From: Bacillus carboniphilus
GTDB taxonomy: Bacteria > Bacillota > Bacilli > Bacillales > JC228
Assembly: GCF_039522365.1 (NCBI RefSeq)
Contig: NZ_BAAADJ010000022.1
Span: forward strand, 62,001-126,000
DNA length: 64,000 nt
Direction of reading: 5' to 3'
The notes under the pieces were generated by a model, which was given only the letters and a program-made list of their open reading frames with translations, had not been told where the DNA came from and did not search any database. Below, piece after piece: positions 45,466 to 54,268 of the stretch. The translations under genes and the position numbers were made by a program. Numbering within the stretch: position 1 is the first letter of the stretch; the number at the start of each line of letters is the position of its first letter.

Positions 45466-46787
45466 GAGCATCCGATTTAATTCCTCTCGTTGAACAAATT
45501 GATCCTTTTAAAAAATTCGGAAAAATAAAACGAGTTGTGGGGATCATGTTAGAATCCCAAGGTCCATCTACCTCAATTGGAGATGTTTGTTACATTTATA
45601 CAGGCTCCAATGGAAAAAAACGTAGAATACTAGCTGAAGTTATTGGTTTTAAAGATGAGCATGTCATTTTAATGCCTTACAGTAACATTCAAGAGATTTC
45701 CCCAGGTAGCTTAGTTGAATCGTTGGGTAAATCGCTTGAAGTAAAGGCTGGACAAGCTTTAATTGGACAAGTTATTGACGCTATGGGTCAGCCATTAGAT
45801 GGAAGTACCGGCTCAAAAGGGCTAGTGCCTGTAAAAACAGAGCAAGAGCCACCAAATCCGCTGAGCAGGCCAACCATAAGGGAGGTCATCCCTGTTGGAG
45901 TTAGAGCAATTGATTCCATGCTAACAGTCGGTAAAGGTCAAAGAATTGGAATCTTTGCTGGAAGTGGAGTCGGAAAAAGTACACTCCTCGGAATGATGGC
46001 TAAAGAAACCAAAGCAGACGTCAATGTGATTGCCCTTATCGGTGAACGTGGTCGTGAAGTAAAAGAATTTATTGAACGAGATTTAGGAGAAGAAGGTCTT
46101 AAGAAATCAGTTGTGGTAGCAGCAACTTCTGACCAGCCAGCTCTAATGAGAATTAAAGGAGCCCTGACAGCAACGGCCATTGCTGAATACTTTCGAGATC
46201 AAGGGTTAAGTGTGTTGCTAATGATGGATTCTGTTACGCGTGTAGCTATGGCGCAGCGAGAAATCGGACTAGCAATCGGGGAGCCTCCGACAACGAAAGG
46301 TTACACTCCTTCAGTTTTCGCACTGTTACCGAGATTACTAGAGAGAACAGGAACGAGCGAAAAAGGCTCGATTACTGCTTTTTATACCGTATTGGTGGAC
46401 GGCGATGATATGAATGAGCCGATTGCAGATACCGTTCGAGGAATCTTAGATGGCCACTTTGTCTTAAACCGTACACTTGCAAACCAAGGGCATTTTCCTG
46501 CAATCGATATCTTACAAAGTGTAAGTCGATTGATGAATCAGCTTGTATCGAAAGGTCATTTAAAAGCAGCGGAAAAATTAAGAGAAACCTATAGCAAATA
46601 TCTGCAATCCGAGGATTTAATACAGATTGGTGCTTATAAGAAAGGATCTTCTAGAGAAATAGATGAAGCCATTCGGTTATATCCAAAAATAAAAGAGTTT
46701 CTGAAGCAAGCGACAAATGAACCATCAAGCTTTGATGAGAGTATCCAACACTTACAACAAGTGATTGAGGAAGGGAGTCTGTCATGA
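45462..46787 (+). CDS. fliI: Flagellum-specific ATP synthase FliI
   Basis: Hexameric ATPase of the flagellar type III export apparatus, related to the F1 beta subunit. 441 residues from GTG 45462, which overlaps the fliH stop (GTGA), with GAGGAGGAAGAAG upstream. Walker A GSGVGKST (about residue 167), IGERGREVKEFIE, Walker B LLMMDSVTRVAMAQREIGLAIGEPP and the C-terminal LRETYSKYLQSEDLIQIGAYKKGS are family features. It overlaps fliJ by four bases (ATGA). Confidence 0.98.
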   Translation: MRASDLIPLVEQIDPFKKFGKIKRVVGIMLESQGPSTSIGDVCYIYTGSNGKKRRILAEVIGFKDEHVILMPYSNIQEISPGSLVESLGKSLEVKAGQALIGQVIDAMGQPLDGSTGSKGLVPVKTEQEPPNPLSRPTIREVIPVGVRAIDSMLTVGKGQRIGIFAGSGVGKSTLLGMMAKETKADVNVIALIGERGREVKEFIERDLGEEGLKKSVVVAATSDQPALMRIKGALTATAIAEYFRDQGLSVLLMMDSVTRVAMAQREIGLAIGEPPTTKGYTPSVFALLPRLLERTGTSEKGSITAFYTVLVDGDDMNEPIADTVRGILDGHFVLNRTLANQGHFPAIDILQSVSRLMNQLVSKGHLKAAEKLRETYSKYLQSEDLIQIGAYKKGSSREIDEAIRLYPKIKEFLKQATNEPSSFDESIQHLQQVIEEGSLS

Positions 46788-47230
46788 GTTATCAGTTTCG
46801 ATATGAATCCGTACTTTCTATAAAGGAAAAAGAAAAGGATCAAGTCAGGCAGGAATATATCCATTCTGTCGATCACTTCGAGCAAGCAGCCACCCAATTA
46901 TATGAACTTCTAAGAAAAAAAGAACAACTAGAACAAGAACATGAACAAGCTCTTTCAAAAGGGTTAACAGTTTTGCATATCAAACAAATTCAGCACTACC
47001 GAAAAAATTTAGAAAAGTCTATTGATCAATCACAGAACAAAGTATCCACCGCAAGACAAGCGATGCAAATAAAAGAATTTGAGCTTCATAAAAGCGACGT
47101 AGAAGTAAAGAAATATTCAAAATTAAAAGAGCGAGATCGAACCCATTACCAATTTCTAATCAAACAAGAAGAAGCAAAAGTAATGGATGAAGCGGCACTG
47201 CGACAATTTACGAATCAGAAATTTAGGTGA
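46784..47230 (+). CDS. fliJ: Flagellar export protein FliJ
   Basis: Coiled-coil chaperone-like protein that connects FliI to FlhA during export. 148 residues, starting MSYQFRYESVLSIKEKEKDQ, nearly all helical and charged, with an antiparallel coiled-coil pattern. The ATG overlaps the fliI stop and GAGGAAGGGAG provides the ribosome binding site. Identification rests on position between fliI and the MotE-like gene, size and coiled-coil pattern, as FliJ sequences diverge quickly. Confidence 0.92.
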   Translation: MSYQFRYESVLSIKEKEKDQVRQEYIHSVDHFEQAATQLYELLRKKEQLEQEHEQALSKGLTVLHIKQIQHYRKNLEKSIDQSQNKVSTARQAMQIKEFELHKSDVEVKKYSKLKERDRTHYQFLIKQEEAKVMDEAALRQFTNQKFR

Positions 47231-47235
47231 AACCA

Positions 47236-47838
47236 ATGGCAAAAGCGATGGCGGAAAACGAACAAACACAAAAGACATTTTCAAAAGGGCAATGGTTTTT
47301 ATTTGTAGTGGTCATCCCCATATTATTCGCTCTAACCGTAGGTCTTGTCCTTCTGAGTTTTGCTGGTGTGAATGTATTTGAAAAAGCCCATGCAATCGGA
47401 CAACAAATCCCTGGTATTTCAGGAATGCTATCAGAAGAAAAAGCCTCATCTGAAATTAAAATGGAAGATGTTGTGGCCTTACAAGGACAAATCAAGGAGC
47501 GGGAAACTCAGATTCAGCGTATGGAAGCCCAAATGCAAAATAAAGACCAATCTATTTCAGAGCTTCAATCTGAGATTGAACAACAGCAACTCCTTATTGA
47601 TGAACTGAGAAATGTTCAGGAAAAAAGCAAACGTGAATTTAAGGAAGTTGTTTCAACCTTTGAGACGATGTCTGCCAAAAGTGCGGCTCCTATTTTAATA
47701 GAAATGGATGAATATGTAGCCCTACAAGTTTTATCAACCATAAACAAGGATTCATTAGCCTCCATCTTAGAAAAAATGCCTCCAGAAGACGCAGCTAGAT
47801 TTGCACAAAAATTAACTGTTTTTATTCCAAATGAGTAA
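47236..47838 (+). CDS. ylxF: YlxF, MotE/MgtE-N-like flagellar operon membrane protein
   Basis: 200 residues from ATG 47236, chosen because AGGTGA lies five bases upstream; a GTG at 47227 overlapping the fliJ stop is possible. One transmembrane helix (about residues 20-42), then a coiled coil rich in Gln/Glu. A C-terminal MgtE_N/MotE-like domain has EYVALQVLSTINKDSLASILEKMPPEDAARFAQKL. Proteins of this type between fliJ and fliK may act like the MotE chaperone of alphaproteobacteria or in export; the role in Bacillus is not settled. Confidence 0.85.
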   Translation: MAKAMAENEQTQKTFSKGQWFLFVVVIPILFALTVGLVLLSFAGVNVFEKAHAIGQQIPGISGMLSEEKASSEIKMEDVVALQGQIKERETQIQRMEAQMQNKDQSISELQSEIEQQQLLIDELRNVQEKSKREFKEVVSTFETMSAKSAAPILIEMDEYVALQVLSTINKDSLASILEKMPPEDAARFAQKLTVFIPNE

Positions 47839-47867
47839 AAAATGCTCACTTGAAAGGAGGTGAAATA

Positions 47868-49073
47868 ATGAACGTCGCGAGTGTACAAGCAACCGGTACT
47901 ATGAATATCTCAAAAAATAGTAGCTCGGTTGAAAATCCAAAAGGGTTTGCCTCATTGATGGCCAACTTATCTTCCTCAGGTCCAAAGGAAGAAAAGGCGC
48001 AGGAAAGCCCAGAAGGTATTCAAGCACTGATTGATTTTCTTTCACAAACGGATGTTGATTCTAACATATCGTTACCTTCAACGGGTCAGCCGTTAGAAGG
48101 ATTAGATTCGTTCTTGCTTACGAATGAAGAAGATCTGCCCTTTGAACTGTTATCTCTGTTACAAGTGGTAACGGGCATGAACATGAATGATTTATTAGAG
48201 TTCCTCAATAGCCAGCCAGGGAATATGGCTAACGGAAATTTATTTACATTTGAAAATTGGTCCGAAATGGCACTTTCAATTGAGAATGGTTTGAGTAAAG
48301 GAGAGACTCCCTCTCAATCAATAGTTAAAATGCTAGAGTTATTGAAAACCGTCGAGCTAGTAGGAAATAAACTTTCATTAACTTCCGATGAATTAAAAGC
48401 TTTTCAACAGTTGAAAGATGCTTTATTTAACATTCGTGAACAATTGATCTTGTTAAATGCTAAAAGAGACCAGACTTTATCTAGAGCATATGAATCCTTC
48501 CATTCCCTAGTTTTAGCGGGAAAAGGAATGGATGATAAACAACCTTCAAAATTAGGTGTGCTTGAAGGCTCTACTAAAATGTTCGAAGGTAATATATCGT
48601 TTATGTCTAATATTAAGCAGCCAATTGTTTCCAATTCAGAGGCTCAATCCCGTCCTTTAAACTTTCAGCAGTTTACAGAAATGCTTTCAAAGATGATGCA
48701 AAAGAGTCAATTTACTGATGCGAATGGAGTACAAAAGCTATTCGTTAAGTTACATCCAGAACATCTTGGTACTTTAAGAATTGAGATTATGAAACAAGAT
48801 GGTGTTTTAACTGCCCGTCTATTAACGTCCACACCTGCTGCAAAAGAAATGATTGAGGCGCAGTTACAAGGTCTTAGAAACGCTTTGGCTACTCAGCAAG
48901 TAGAAAAAATTGAAGTAGCGAACATGTTATCTAATCAGCAAGAGCGATCTTTCTTAAACAAAGAACAGCAGGAGCAACAATCTTCCTATCAACAGCAACC
49001 TAATCAAGATAAGGAAGCTAATGAAGAAGAAAAAGTGAATTTTGAAGATATATTATTCGAACTGATTGTGTAG
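47868..49073 (+). CDS. fliK: Flagellar hook-length control protein FliK
   Basis: Molecular ruler that is exported and then switches FlhB specificity when the hook is complete. 401 residues from ATG 47868 with AAAGGAGGTG seven bases upstream; six earlier codons overlap that site and are rejected. The N-terminal two-thirds is low in motifs. The C-terminal hook domain shows QKLFVKLHPEHLGTLRIEIMKQDGVLTARLL followed by helical EMIEAQLQGLRNAL and a Gln-rich tail. Compare the FliK-like YlqG at 28492. Confidence 0.92.
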   Translation: MNVASVQATGTMNISKNSSSVENPKGFASLMANLSSSGPKEEKAQESPEGIQALIDFLSQTDVDSNISLPSTGQPLEGLDSFLLTNEEDLPFELLSLLQVVTGMNMNDLLEFLNSQPGNMANGNLFTFENWSEMALSIENGLSKGETPSQSIVKMLELLKTVELVGNKLSLTSDELKAFQQLKDALFNIREQLILLNAKRDQTLSRAYESFHSLVLAGKGMDDKQPSKLGVLEGSTKMFEGNISFMSNIKQPIVSNSEAQSRPLNFQQFTEMLSKMMQKSQFTDANGVQKLFVKLHPEHLGTLRIEIMKQDGVLTARLLTSTPAAKEMIEAQLQGLRNALATQQVEKIEVANMLSNQQERSFLNKEQQEQQSSYQQQPNQDKEANEEEKVNFEDILFELIV

Positions 49074-49081
49074 GTGATCGT

Positions 49082-49723
49082 ATGTCAAATACCATTCAAT
49101 CCTCCTACATGCTTTCCAATGTAAAACAGGAAAGAGAGGTAAAGGACGGAGGATACTTAGGGAAAGACGAATTTTTAAAAATACTAATGGCACAACTTCA
49201 AAACCAAGATCCGTTAAACCCAATGCAAGATAAAGAATTTATTGCACAAATGGCCAGTTTTTCGAGCTTGGAGCAAATGATGAACATGTCTAATTCCTTT
49301 CAAAAATTAGCATTAAGTCAACAGGAAGCCAATCTTATAAACTATCAACAATTACTGGGAAAACAAGTCTCCTGGCAACAGACTGTTGGTGAAGGAGAAA
49401 GCCTAGAAATCTTAGAAGGAACAGGCCATATCAATGGAATTGAATTTGTCGAAGGCCAAATCCTATTTAGCTTAGATAATGGCTCAACAATTTCACCAGG
49501 AGAATTGACTGAAATTAACCAATTTAAGGGTTCTCAAACAATTGTGGATGCTAGTCATATGATTGGTCTATCCGTAACTTGGATGAATCAAGCTGGAGAG
49601 GAAGTAACCTCCACCGTTCAAGCTGTGTCGTATAAAAACGGGGATGTGAAATTCATCCTTGATGATGAACAAGCCATTAGTCAGGGACAAATTATAAAAG
49701 TTCAAAAAGGGATTGAGGAATAA
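49082..49723 (+). CDS. flgD: Flagellar hook assembly scaffolding protein FlgD
   Basis: Cap on which hook subunits polymerise; removed when the hook is finished. 213 residues. The N-terminal signature LGKDEFLKILMAQLQNQDPLNPMQDKEFIAQMASFSSLEQM is strongly conserved. The C-terminal part has two beta-rich regions (about residues 95-150 and 155-210), one with DASHMIGLSVTW. The ATG at 49082 follows TAGGTGATCGT. The stop is followed directly by the next ATG. Confidence 0.95.
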   Translation: MSNTIQSSYMLSNVKQEREVKDGGYLGKDEFLKILMAQLQNQDPLNPMQDKEFIAQMASFSSLEQMMNMSNSFQKLALSQQEANLINYQQLLGKQVSWQQTVGEGESLEILEGTGHINGIEFVEGQILFSLDNGSTISPGELTEINQFKGSQTIVDASHMIGLSVTWMNQAGEEVTSTVQAVSYKNGDVKFILDDEQAISQGQIIKVQKGIEE

Positions 49724-50113
49724 ATGAAACCTATTCATATTTCCAATTACCCTAAGTTGCCGATTGTCCCGCCCAATAAACAACAGGTACAAAGAAATGT
49801 ACCTTCAAATGGGAGTCCATTTGCTGAGCAACTGAAGAATGCCATCAATCAAAATACCGGATTAACAGCAAGCAAACATGCAATGGAACGAATGAAAGAA
49901 CGAGGTATACAGCTAGATGAGAGTAGCTGGACGAGGCTACATAACAAAATACAAGAAGCGAAAAAGCTGGGGATAAAGGAATCGCTTGTATTGATGAAGG
50001 ATTCAGCATTTATTGTTAGTGCCAATAACGAGACCATCATTACAGCGATGTCACGAAAAGAAGCCAATGAGCAAATTTTTACAAACATAACAGGAACAAT
50101 CGTTTTAGAATAG
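49724..50113 (+). CDS. TIGR02530 family flagellar operon protein
   Basis: 129 residues, a conserved protein of Gram-positive flagellar operons without an assigned function. The signature region is NTGLTASKHAMERMKERGIQLDESSWTRLHNKIQEAKKLGIKESLVLMKDSAFIVSANNETIITAMSRKEA (about residues 45-115). The N-terminal 40 residues are Pro/Asn/Gln-rich and look disordered, as in secreted axial proteins. The ATG abuts the flgD stop with GGGATTGAGG upstream. Location between flgD and flgE suggests a role in hook assembly. Confidence 0.85.
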   Translation: MKPIHISNYPKLPIVPPNKQQVQRNVPSNGSPFAEQLKNAINQNTGLTASKHAMERMKERGIQLDESSWTRLHNKIQEAKKLGIKESLVLMKDSAFIVSANNETIITAMSRKEANEQIFTNITGTIVLE

Positions 50114-50136
50114 CCTGGACCATTTTTGGAGGGCTT

Positions 50137-50162
50137 TGACTGCCGACCGACAGACGCAGTCA
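50137..50162 (+). other. Hairpin in the gap before flgE
   Basis: TGACTGC (50137-50143) pairs with GCAGTCA (50156-50162), with possible extension by TTTGG/CCAAA. It occupies most of a 72-base gap in an otherwise packed operon. No T-run follows; the normal flgE ribosome binding site (GAGAGGAG) lies after it. Confidence 0.5.
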
Positions 50163-50185
50163 CCAAATTGAGAGGAGAATGAAGT

Positions 50186-51364
50186 ATGCTACGTTCAATG
50201 TACTCTGGTATTAGTGGTTTACGTAACTTTCAAACGAAATTAGACGTAATTGGAAATAATATCGCCAATGTAAACACATACGGGTTTAAAAAAGGAAGAG
50301 TAACCTTTAAAGATGCGATGAACCAAACGATGGCAGGTGCGACTGCTGCACAAGGAAATATGGGGGGTAAAAACCCAATGCAAGTTGGTTTAGGAGCGTC
50401 TATTGGATCAATCGATACGATTACAACACAGGGAAGTCTTCAAACGACGGGTCGTTCACTAGATTTAGCGATCAATGGGGATGGATATTTTGTAGTATCA
50501 CAAGGTGAATCAAATTTCTATACGCGTGCAGGTAACTTCTATTTGGATGATGAAGGGACTTTAGTTACGCAGGATGGGTATAAGGTGCAGTCTTATAACA
50601 ATGGAATCCTAGAGGATATCGTAGTAAACGTAAATGCTGCTGTTCCTGCTAGAGAGACCACTGAGATTACTCTTGCGGGAAACCTTCCTGATGATGCTGT
50701 TGGTAACAAAAGCATTACACAACAAATTAAAGTGGTTGATGAAAATGGTGAAGCCCACACTCTTGATGTTGAAATCTATAAAAGTATTACTGACGCAGAT
50801 GAATGGGAGGTAGAATTCATAAATAATAATGATGGTGGAAATGGCGTTATAGTGGAAATTGATTTTACAGATAACAGTCTTACTTTATCTACAGGTGATA
50901 TGAGTGGCATTGGAATTGATGTTTCGGGTCCAATAACATTAGATTTGGAAGGTTTGACAAATGAATCGGGCTCCATCACTGCCATGGCAACAGCCGACGG
51001 TAATTCAGCAGGAGCACTAGAAAGCTTCAACATCGGCGGTCTAGGTGAAATCAATGGAGTATACTCAAATGGACTTGTTCTCCAACTTGGGCAACTAGCT
51101 CTCTCAAAATTCAGCAACCCATCTGGTCTTGAAAAAGCCGGAAACAACCTACTACGCGAAACTGTAAACTCTGGCCGTCCAAGTAACGGAGTACCAGGTG
51201 AAGGTTTTGGAACGATTGCATCAAGTTCACTAGAAATGTCTAATGTAGACCTTTCTGAAGAATTCACAGAAATGATTGTGGCACAACGTGGGTTCCAAGC
51301 AAACACGAGAATTATTACAACTTCAGATGAAATCCTCCAAGAACTCGTAAATCTAAAACGTTAG
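50186..51364 (+). CDS. flgE: Flagellar hook protein FlgE
   Basis: Structural protein of the hook. 392 residues, clearly longer than the B. subtilis hook protein (about 264 as I recall). N-terminal rod/hook helix MLRSMYSGISGLRNFQTKLDVIGNNIANVNTYGFKKGRVTF. Conserved core with GRSLDLAINGDGYFVV and YTRAGNFYLDDEGTL. A large acidic, Asn/Asp/Gly-rich middle insertion (about residues 145-285), likely an extra surface domain. C-terminal ALSKFSNPSGLEKAGNNL and EEFTEMIVAQRGFQANTRIITTSDEILQELVNLKR. Sometimes labelled FlgG in older Bacillus annotation; position between flgD and flbD supports FlgE. Confidence 0.93.
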   Translation: MLRSMYSGISGLRNFQTKLDVIGNNIANVNTYGFKKGRVTFKDAMNQTMAGATAAQGNMGGKNPMQVGLGASIGSIDTITTQGSLQTTGRSLDLAINGDGYFVVSQGESNFYTRAGNFYLDDEGTLVTQDGYKVQSYNNGILEDIVVNVNAAVPARETTEITLAGNLPDDAVGNKSITQQIKVVDENGEAHTLDVEIYKSITDADEWEVEFINNNDGGNGVIVEIDFTDNSLTLSTGDMSGIGIDVSGPITLDLEGLTNESGSITAMATADGNSAGALESFNIGGLGEINGVYSNGLVLQLGQLALSKFSNPSGLEKAGNNLLRETVNSGRPSNGVPGEGFGTIASSSLEMSNVDLSEEFTEMIVAQRGFQANTRIITTSDEILQELVNLKR

Positions 51365-51365
51365 T

Positions 51366-51410
51366 AAAGGAGGGAGGAGGTCGATCGGCTAGCATCGACC
51401 TCCCCAAATC
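51366..51410 (+). promoter_or_regulatory. flbD ribosome binding site split from its ATG by a 10-bp hairpin
   Basis: A perfect Shine-Dalgarno AAAGGAGG (51366-51373) is followed by a hairpin, GGAGGTCGAT (51376-51385) with ATCGACCTCC (51394-51403), loop CGGCTAGC. Then come seven bases and the flbD ATG (51411). The 20 bases directly before the ATG have no Shine-Dalgarno. With the hairpin folded, the effective SD-ATG spacing is about 9 bases; unfolded it is 37. Confidence 0.6.
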
Positions 51411-51629
51411 ATGATTACACTAACTAAATTAAATGGAAAAGCTTTTACTCTTAATGCTGTTTATATTGAAACGATTGAGGCATTTCCAGACTGTACGATT
51501 ACTTTATCAAATGGAAAGAAGTATGTAGTGAAAGAAACGGTTGAAGAAGTGACTTCACAGGTTGAGGCATTTTACAAAAGAGTGGGTTTATTTGCTGTAA
51601 TGGGACAAGGAGGGGAACTTCATGAATAA
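51411..51629 (+). CDS. flbD: FlbD/SwrD flagellar protein
   Basis: 72 residues, cytosolic, family FlbD (SwrD/YlzI in B. subtilis), where it raises motor torque and is needed for swarming. The start [30 protein letters not shown] matches the family pattern, so ATG 51411 is the right start although no Shine-Dalgarno lies next to it. Conserved block [18 protein letters not shown] follows. Its 3' end overlaps fliL by eight bases. Confidence 0.93.
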   Translation: MITLTKLNGKAFTLNAVYIETIEAFPDCTITLSNGKKYVVKETVEEVTSQVEAFYKRVGLFAVMGQGGELHE

Positions 51630-52044
51630 TAAACTGTTAACTACTATGTTTGCTATCTTGGCAGCTATAACTCTAGTGGGAGCCGGGGCTTTATTTGTCC
51701 TCTTGAATGTGAATAAGGAAGGACAGGCTACTACTATTGATGATGTGCTTGAAGCTTCAGTGGATGTCCCCGAGATGACAACAAATTTATTAAGTGGTGA
51801 ATTTATCCGTATTTCATTTAAAGTACAAACAGATAGTAAAGAAGCTAAGGAAGAACTGGAGAAAAGGTCCTTCCAGGTAAACAACTTAATTATAAAAAAA
51901 CTGTCAAATATGACAGCAGAAGACTTTCAGGGTAGTAAAGGGAAAGTTGATTTGGAAGAATCACTTAAAACAGAAATAAATGACCTTTTAACAGATGGTG
52001 AAATTGAGCAGGTATATATAACCTCCTATATTCTCCAGCAGTAG
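51622..52044 (+). CDS. fliL: Flagellar basal body-associated protein FliL
   Basis: Single-pass membrane protein that surrounds the stator and supports torque. 140 residues with an N-terminal transmembrane helix (about residues 8-30). The extracytoplasmic stomatin-like domain has [23 protein letters not shown] and ends [26 protein letters not shown] within flbD gives the ribosome binding site. It precedes fliM as in other Bacilli. Confidence 0.94.
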   Translation: MNNKLLTTMFAILAAITLVGAGALFVLLNVNKEGQATTIDDVLEASVDVPEMTTNLLSGEFIRISFKVQTDSKEAKEELEKRSFQVNNLIIKKLSNMTAEDFQGSKGKVDLEESLKTEINDLLTDGEIEQVYITSYILQQ

Positions 52045-52071
52045 AGGCAAAGGTTGTATGGGGGTGATGTA

Positions 52072-53070
52072 ATGTCAAGTGAGATCCTATCCCAAAATGA
52101 AATAGACGCCCTCCTCTCAGCATTATCTACAGGCGAAATGAATGCAGATGAGCTGAAAAAGGAGCAAGCTGAGAAAAAGGTGAAGGTGTATGATTTTAAG
52201 CGAGCCTTACGTTTTTCGAAGGACCAAATTAGAAGTTTAACGAGAATTCATGAGAACTTTGCTCGACTCTTAACAACCTTCTTTTCAGCACAACTAAGAA
52301 CATACGTACAAATTTCAGTAGCTTCTGCGGATCAAATTCCTTATGAAGAGTTTATTCGATCCATTCCGAAAATGACCATCTTGAATGTGTTTGAAGTTCC
52401 CCCATTAGACGGGCGTGTCATAATGGAGGTCAACCCAAATATTGCTTACGCTATGGTTGATCGTGTTCTGGGTGGGAAGGGAACGAGTTTAAATAAAGTA
52501 GAAAATCTAACAGAAATTGAATCAAAGATTATGAACACCATGTTTGAGCGGGCTATCGAGAATTTACGTGAAGCCTGGTCAACAATTGCAGAGATCGACC
52601 CCATATTAACTGAATTCGAGGTAAACCCTCAATTTTTACAGATGGTCTCACCGAATGAAACAGTAGTTGTCATTTCTTTAAATACGGTAATTGGTGAATC
52701 AAGTGGGATGATCAATATCTGCATTCCACACGTAGTATTAGAACCGATTATTCCAAAATTATCGGTTCATTATTGGATGCAAACAGCGAAGAAGGAAATC
52801 CAGCCAGAAGACATGGAAACCCTTCAACGTAATATCAAAAAGACAGAAGTGCCCGTTTCAGCTATGCTTGGTACCACGGAAATATCTATTGAGGAATTTC
52901 TCAATCTTGAAGTTGGAGATGTCATTGGATTGAATCAGAAGATTGACCAACCATTGACGGTCCAAGTAGAAGAGATTCCGAAATTTATTGGACAACCTGG
53001 AAAGCTTCGAGGAAAAGTGGCCATTCAAATTTTAGACACCTATAAAGGGGGAGGGGAAGAAGATGAGTAA
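52072..53070 (+). CDS. fliM: Flagellar motor switch protein FliM
   Basis: C-ring protein that binds CheY-P to set rotation direction. 332 residues from ATG 52072, six codons after an earlier in-frame ATG; GGGGGTGAT directly before it supports this choice. The N-terminal CheY-binding helix reads LSQNEIDALLSAL. The middle CheC-like domain contains IRSIPKMTILNVFEVPPLDG and MVDRVLGGKG. The C-terminal SPOA domain has LEVGDVIGLNQKIDQPLTV. It overlaps fliY by eight bases. Confidence 0.97.
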   Translation: MSSEILSQNEIDALLSALSTGEMNADELKKEQAEKKVKVYDFKRALRFSKDQIRSLTRIHENFARLLTTFFSAQLRTYVQISVASADQIPYEEFIRSIPKMTILNVFEVPPLDGRVIMEVNPNIAYAMVDRVLGGKGTSLNKVENLTEIESKIMNTMFERAIENLREAWSTIAEIDPILTEFEVNPQFLQMVSPNETVVVISLNTVIGESSGMINICIPHVVLEPIIPKLSVHYWMQTAKKEIQPEDMETLQRNIKKTEVPVSAMLGTTEISIEEFLNLEVGDVIGLNQKIDQPLTVQVEEIPKFIGQPGKLRGKVAIQILDTYKGGGEEDE

Positions 53071-54247
53071 TGATATGCTCTCTCAAGATGAAATCGATGC
53101 TCTATTAAGGGGTGCTAGTGTAGATGACCCTGATGAGGAAACAACAGCCGAAGACAAAAGTGCTAGTGAGTATTTTAACCCTATGGAATTAGACGCCTTG
53201 GGAGAAATCGGGAATATATCGTTCGGTAGTTCTGCAACGGCTTTGTCCACTCTCCTGAATCAAAAGGTAGAAATTACAACACCATCTATAGGTATTATCG
53301 AAAAAAGAAGATTACCAGAGGAGTTTCCACACCCATATGTTGCTATAAAAGTTCAATATACTGATGGGTTTTCGGGGTCTAATTTACTGGTGATTAAACA
53401 AAGCGATGCAGCCATTATTGCTGACCTTATGCTTGGTGGAACAGGAAATCCTGAAAGTAAGGATATGGGTGAGATTCAAGTTAGTGCTGTGCAGGAAGCC
53501 ATGAATCAAATGATGGGTTCAGCTGCCACTTCTATGTCAACCGTGTTTAGTAAAAGAATTGATATTTCACCGCCGGTTGTTGATTTATTAGACGTACCAC
53601 AAGGTGAGGGGACAGAACGTCTTCCTGATGAGGATCATCTTTTAAAAATTTCGTTTCGATTAACAGTAGGAACATTGATTGATTCAAATATTATGCAGCT
53701 TTTACCACTACATTTTGCTAAATCAATGGTAGAGGACCTGCTAAATCCTTCTACAGGGGTAGAGGAAGTTGCGGCCACACAAACTGTAGCAGAGCAAGTA
53801 GAAGTAGCGAATAAACAACCGGTTGAACCTTCTGAACCAAGTTTATATTCTCAACCAGCAGAATCTCCTAGGGCAGAGACGGCGAGGTCCCAACAAACGG
53901 AAAGGCCAAAACCGGCAAAGCCAGAGATGAATGTTCAACCAGCTATGTTCTCCAGTTTTGAAGAATATAAGCCAACTGAGCCTGAGTCAAAGAACTTAGA
54001 CATGCTTCTTGATATCCCGTTACAAATAACGGTGGAGTTAGGAAGGACTAAGAAGTCTGTAAAAGACATTCTTGAGCTAGCATCCGGGTCTATTATTGAA
54101 TTGGATAAGCTAGCTGGTGAGCCAGTTGATATTTTAATCAATAGTAGGCTTATAGCTAAGGGTGAGGTAGTGGTAATTGATGAGAATTTTGGAGTCCGTG
54201 TGACTGATATCCTTAGTCCAAGAGATAGAATAAATAAATTAAGATAA
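53063..54247 (+). CDS. fliY: Flagellar motor switch phosphatase FliY
   Basis: Fusion of a CheC-type CheY-P phosphatase with a FliN-like C-terminal domain; part of the C-ring and the main CheY-P phosphatase in Bacillus. 394 residues. The N-terminal LSQDEIDALLRG binds CheY-P. Two phosphatase sites are visible: LDALGEIGNISFGSSATAL (about residues 45-63) and VQEAMNQMMGSAATSM (about 140-160). A Pro/Glu-rich linker (about 240-300) follows, then the SPOA domain with LDIPLQITVELGRTKKSVKDIL. Both sites keep the E-x3-N pattern or its close equivalent. Confidence 0.96.
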   Translation: MSNDMLSQDEIDALLRGASVDDPDEETTAEDKSASEYFNPMELDALGEIGNISFGSSATALSTLLNQKVEITTPSIGIIEKRRLPEEFPHPYVAIKVQYTDGFSGSNLLVIKQSDAAIIADLMLGGTGNPESKDMGEIQVSAVQEAMNQMMGSAATSMSTVFSKRIDISPPVVDLLDVPQGEGTERLPDEDHLLKISFRLTVGTLIDSNIMQLLPLHFAKSMVEDLLNPSTGVEEVAATQTVAEQVEVANKQPVEPSEPSLYSQPAESPRAETARSQQTERPKPAKPEMNVQPAMFSSFEEYKPTEPESKNLDMLLDIPLQITVELGRTKKSVKDILELASGSIIELDKLAGEPVDILINSRLIAKGEVVVIDENFGVRVTDILSPRDRINKLR

Positions 54248-54268
54248 TAGCTTAGGAGGATAATAGAA

